64,000 bases of DNA from Baylisascaris procyonis (taxonomy: Eukaryota; Nematoda; Chromadorea; Rhabditida; Ascarididae): the NCBI GenBank assembly GCA_037389465.1, contig JAZARR010000153.1, positions 2,403,001 through 2,467,000 on the forward strand. Direction: 5' to 3'. Positions 62,081 through 64,000 of this stretch are shown here, one piece after another. How positions within the stretch are numbered: position 1 is the first letter of the stretch; every line of letters begins with the position of its first letter. The position numbers and the translations under genes were made by a program. The notes beneath the pieces are model-generated. The model was not told where the DNA came from and made no database searches. It saw only the letters and a program-made list of their open reading frames with translations.

Positions 62081-64000
62081 TGCTTTCAATTAAGATATTT
62101 GAAGCTAAAGATGCGGATTTAGTAAATATGACACTGCCACCGCACGATGAACAATTTGCAAATTTATCTTCTGCGGCAAGTTTTCGGTTAGTTCGTCATC
62201 CCATGAAAGACATCTTAATTGGCCAGGAAATTTTTATGTATTTCTAAGATTAGACATTCGTGTTGCATTTTATGTCTGTTGAAGATTGGCACTAAAAGTT
62301 GGCTGAGTTAGCGTACAATTGGGATTGATACTGTATAATTTATTCGCAACAGTGCTAATCGACATATATAATAGGCTTATTTTTACCGTTCGTCTGTGAG
62401 ATTAATAGCACATTTTTCGGTTGTAGAATATTTTTAGTATTTTTTTTTTTTAGTTCGCAGACAAATGTCTTCCACTAGAATTAATTGTTCAAAATAGATT
62501 TTTTTGGGGGGAATGTAACTCATTGATAATTGTCTATTGCTAGTTGATATTTTTCGATGACGGGTTGATCTCCAAAGGATAGAAAGGGAAGAAGGGAGGG
62601 AGTTGGAAAGGGAGATTGCAAAACAACGCATGACGACCCTATCTTTATTTTATCCACTCATAATTATACGAAAGTATTTCATGACGAATATTATGCATTA
62701 TTATTTGAAGTTCATGGAATAACGGAAATTGAACGTTTACGTCAATTTGCATAAACAATATGAAACGAATATTTCTAACTTCAATAGTCGAATTTTCTGC
62801 AAATCCATCCTTAGTATCGTTCCTGTTCCAGCGAACATCATGCTGGAACATGTTGAGCTTCATTGTTCATCGATCTCCTAGTTGTATCATCAATGGTTGT
62901 TAATTCGATATACCCACATTAATTTTTGGGATGTCAGCTAAAACATTGCAACTAACGCATCTTCATTGCTCGTTACGCGTTAGTTGTGCCACCGCTTTCT
63001 ATTTCAATGGACCAAGTTGGGTTTCTTGTCATGTCCAGCCCACCCACATCGTTTTTTTTTGAATGGTCTCTTAAAAGCATCCAACCTATAGATGTCTTCA
63101 GACCACGTAACTAGCTTCAATGATGATGGATGAAGAATATGAACCATCATCGAAGAAATCGAAAGAAACGGATGGAAATTACAACGAGTAAGCATTTGAA
63201 TTCCATCTAGAACTTTGCCAAATAGGTTGTCTGTAGCCTTAAAAAGTCGGCAAAGTTAATGTCGAAGAAGTTTACTGCTTTTATAAAGTTAACATAAATC
63301 AGCACTAGTTACAATTTTCGGAAGCCTTCTAAGTTTCGTTACAAAGAATGTTACGATGCGGTTGCTTGATGATACAAAGGACCGACCACATTTACACCAC
63401 TGTTATAAATAAATGGATAAAAATAAATAAATAAACAAATAAATAACTAGATAAACGAATAAGAAGTAAAAGCTATGAGCTATACAAGGGATTACATTAG
63501 CACTGTTTGATCATCTCGAATAGGCGCCTTTATTGCCTAAGTTTGGTGAAATTTTTTCATGTAGAGGTCCTTTAAAGATTTCATTACTATGTAAGGAAGG
63601 TAAGCATCGAAATTTGTCGATAGCTTGGGATTGAACACCAACTTTTCGCTACCTGAACAAATGGATTTATTCCTCAGGCCCGCGTCGTCGATTCTATCAT
63701 TTGAAGGCTTTTCATGCTTTATATATGTGCTTTAGTGGGCGACGACCTTTTCGTTTCCATGCATCGCTACCATATATAGTCCTTTTACGGTCATTTCTCT
63801 CAGAAACAAGAACATTTCTGCGGCTTACAGCTGGTATGCCGATCCTCTCAGTTGGGATATGGTGCAAAAGGATCACTTCATCTATATTCATATCAATTTA
63901 TTGATTTACCCGAATGCTTGAAAATGGCGGAAATGACCAAATGTAAATTTTTTTTGCAGTGATGTTTTGCAACCGGTTGCGCGTCGAGTGGAGCAACGAG
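62081..64000 (+). CDS. Gene running off the right edge, two exons seen
   Basis: Exon 62081-62237 (acceptor atttgcctag; alternative acceptor at 62096) reads LSIKIFEAKDADLVNMTLPP and HDEQFANLSS, then a segment ending in RHPMKDILIGQEIF, and leaves phase 2 at GTATTT. The exon from 63960, after a strong tttttttgcag, starts with one base and then reads DVLQPVARRVEQR to the end of the window. The phases agree. The 5' exon(s) and the remainder are not visible, and I do not recognise the family. The intron between them is about 1.7 kb. Confidence 0.45.
63712..63881 (-). CDS. Possible last exon of a minus-strand gene
   Basis: Frame after gaatatag: VILLHHIPTERIGIPAVSRR, then NVLVSERNDRKRTIYGSDAW and a basic end KRKGRRPLKHIYKA with TGA. 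Composition is coding-like (55 codons); an in-frame ATG lies at 63890. The other strand is also open over 67 codons, and the region falls inside the proposed intron of the plus-strand gene, so it could instead be a repeat fragment. Confidence 0.28.

Noticed and set aside
61595..62089. 164-codon open frame on the minus strand
   Set aside because: It crosses a GT/G-run that supplies its Pro/His/Thr stretch, has no domain or splice support, and overlaps the better plus-strand exon beginning at 62081.

Overview
The window is AT-rich eukaryotic DNA with intron-split genes, long AT-rich introns and intergenic stretches, and many long (TA)n microsatellites. A nematode is the best fit. A secreted protein combines Kunitz and lustrin-type cysteine-rich modules, an architecture I associate with nematodes. 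One signal-peptide exon (7650) begins two bases after an attttcag site of the kind used for spliced-leader addition. Introns reach about 3 kb and the acceptors are looser than the Caenorhabditis elegans consensus, so a parasitic nematode is likelier than a Caenorhabditis-like one. All gene models are hand-built from splice sites, reading phase and protein patterns. No transcript or database search was possible.

Two models are strong. (1) 53176-60654, minus strand: mitochondrial elongation factor Ts, 8 exons, 337 residues, with a transit peptide in exon 1 and the hallmark [11 protein letters not shown] motif. (2) 30085-41125, minus strand: a secreted protease-inhibitor-like protein, 10 exons, about 467 residues, in the order signal peptide, Kunitz, lustrin, lustrin, Kunitz, lustrin, lustrin, Pro/Ser-rich tail. 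Each gene has one GC-AG intron. Downstream of gene 2 on the same strand lie a four-exon gene for a small secreted, probably GPI-anchored protein of no family I recognise (27777-29370) and an orphan thyroglobulin type-1 exon (27295-27547).

Weaker models, in order: a secreted 200-residue unknown on the plus strand (7650-10494); plus-strand exons of a cysteine-containing protein (15831-16768); minus-strand coiled-coil, acidic-tail and WD-repeat-like exons between 42.2 and 49.9 kb whose joining is unresolved; and a plus-strand gene entering at 62081 and running off the right edge (exon from 63960).

The rest is mostly non-coding. 1-7.6 kb, 17.0-27.2 kb and 42.3-45.5 kb hold no gene I can support. 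Repeats include about ten (TA)n tracts, a 174-bp near-perfect palindrome of tRNA-derived sequence flanked by (TA)n on both sides, a degenerate relative of it, a SINE-like composite inside a Kunitz-gene intron, two copies of a GC-rich repeat in opposite orientation, and small tandem duplications. I found no CRISPR array, rRNA, intact tRNA gene, intact transposon or bacterial-type operon. The unusual features are the palindrome, the unknown secreted proteins and the duplicated inhibitor modules; I see no clear new multi-gene system.
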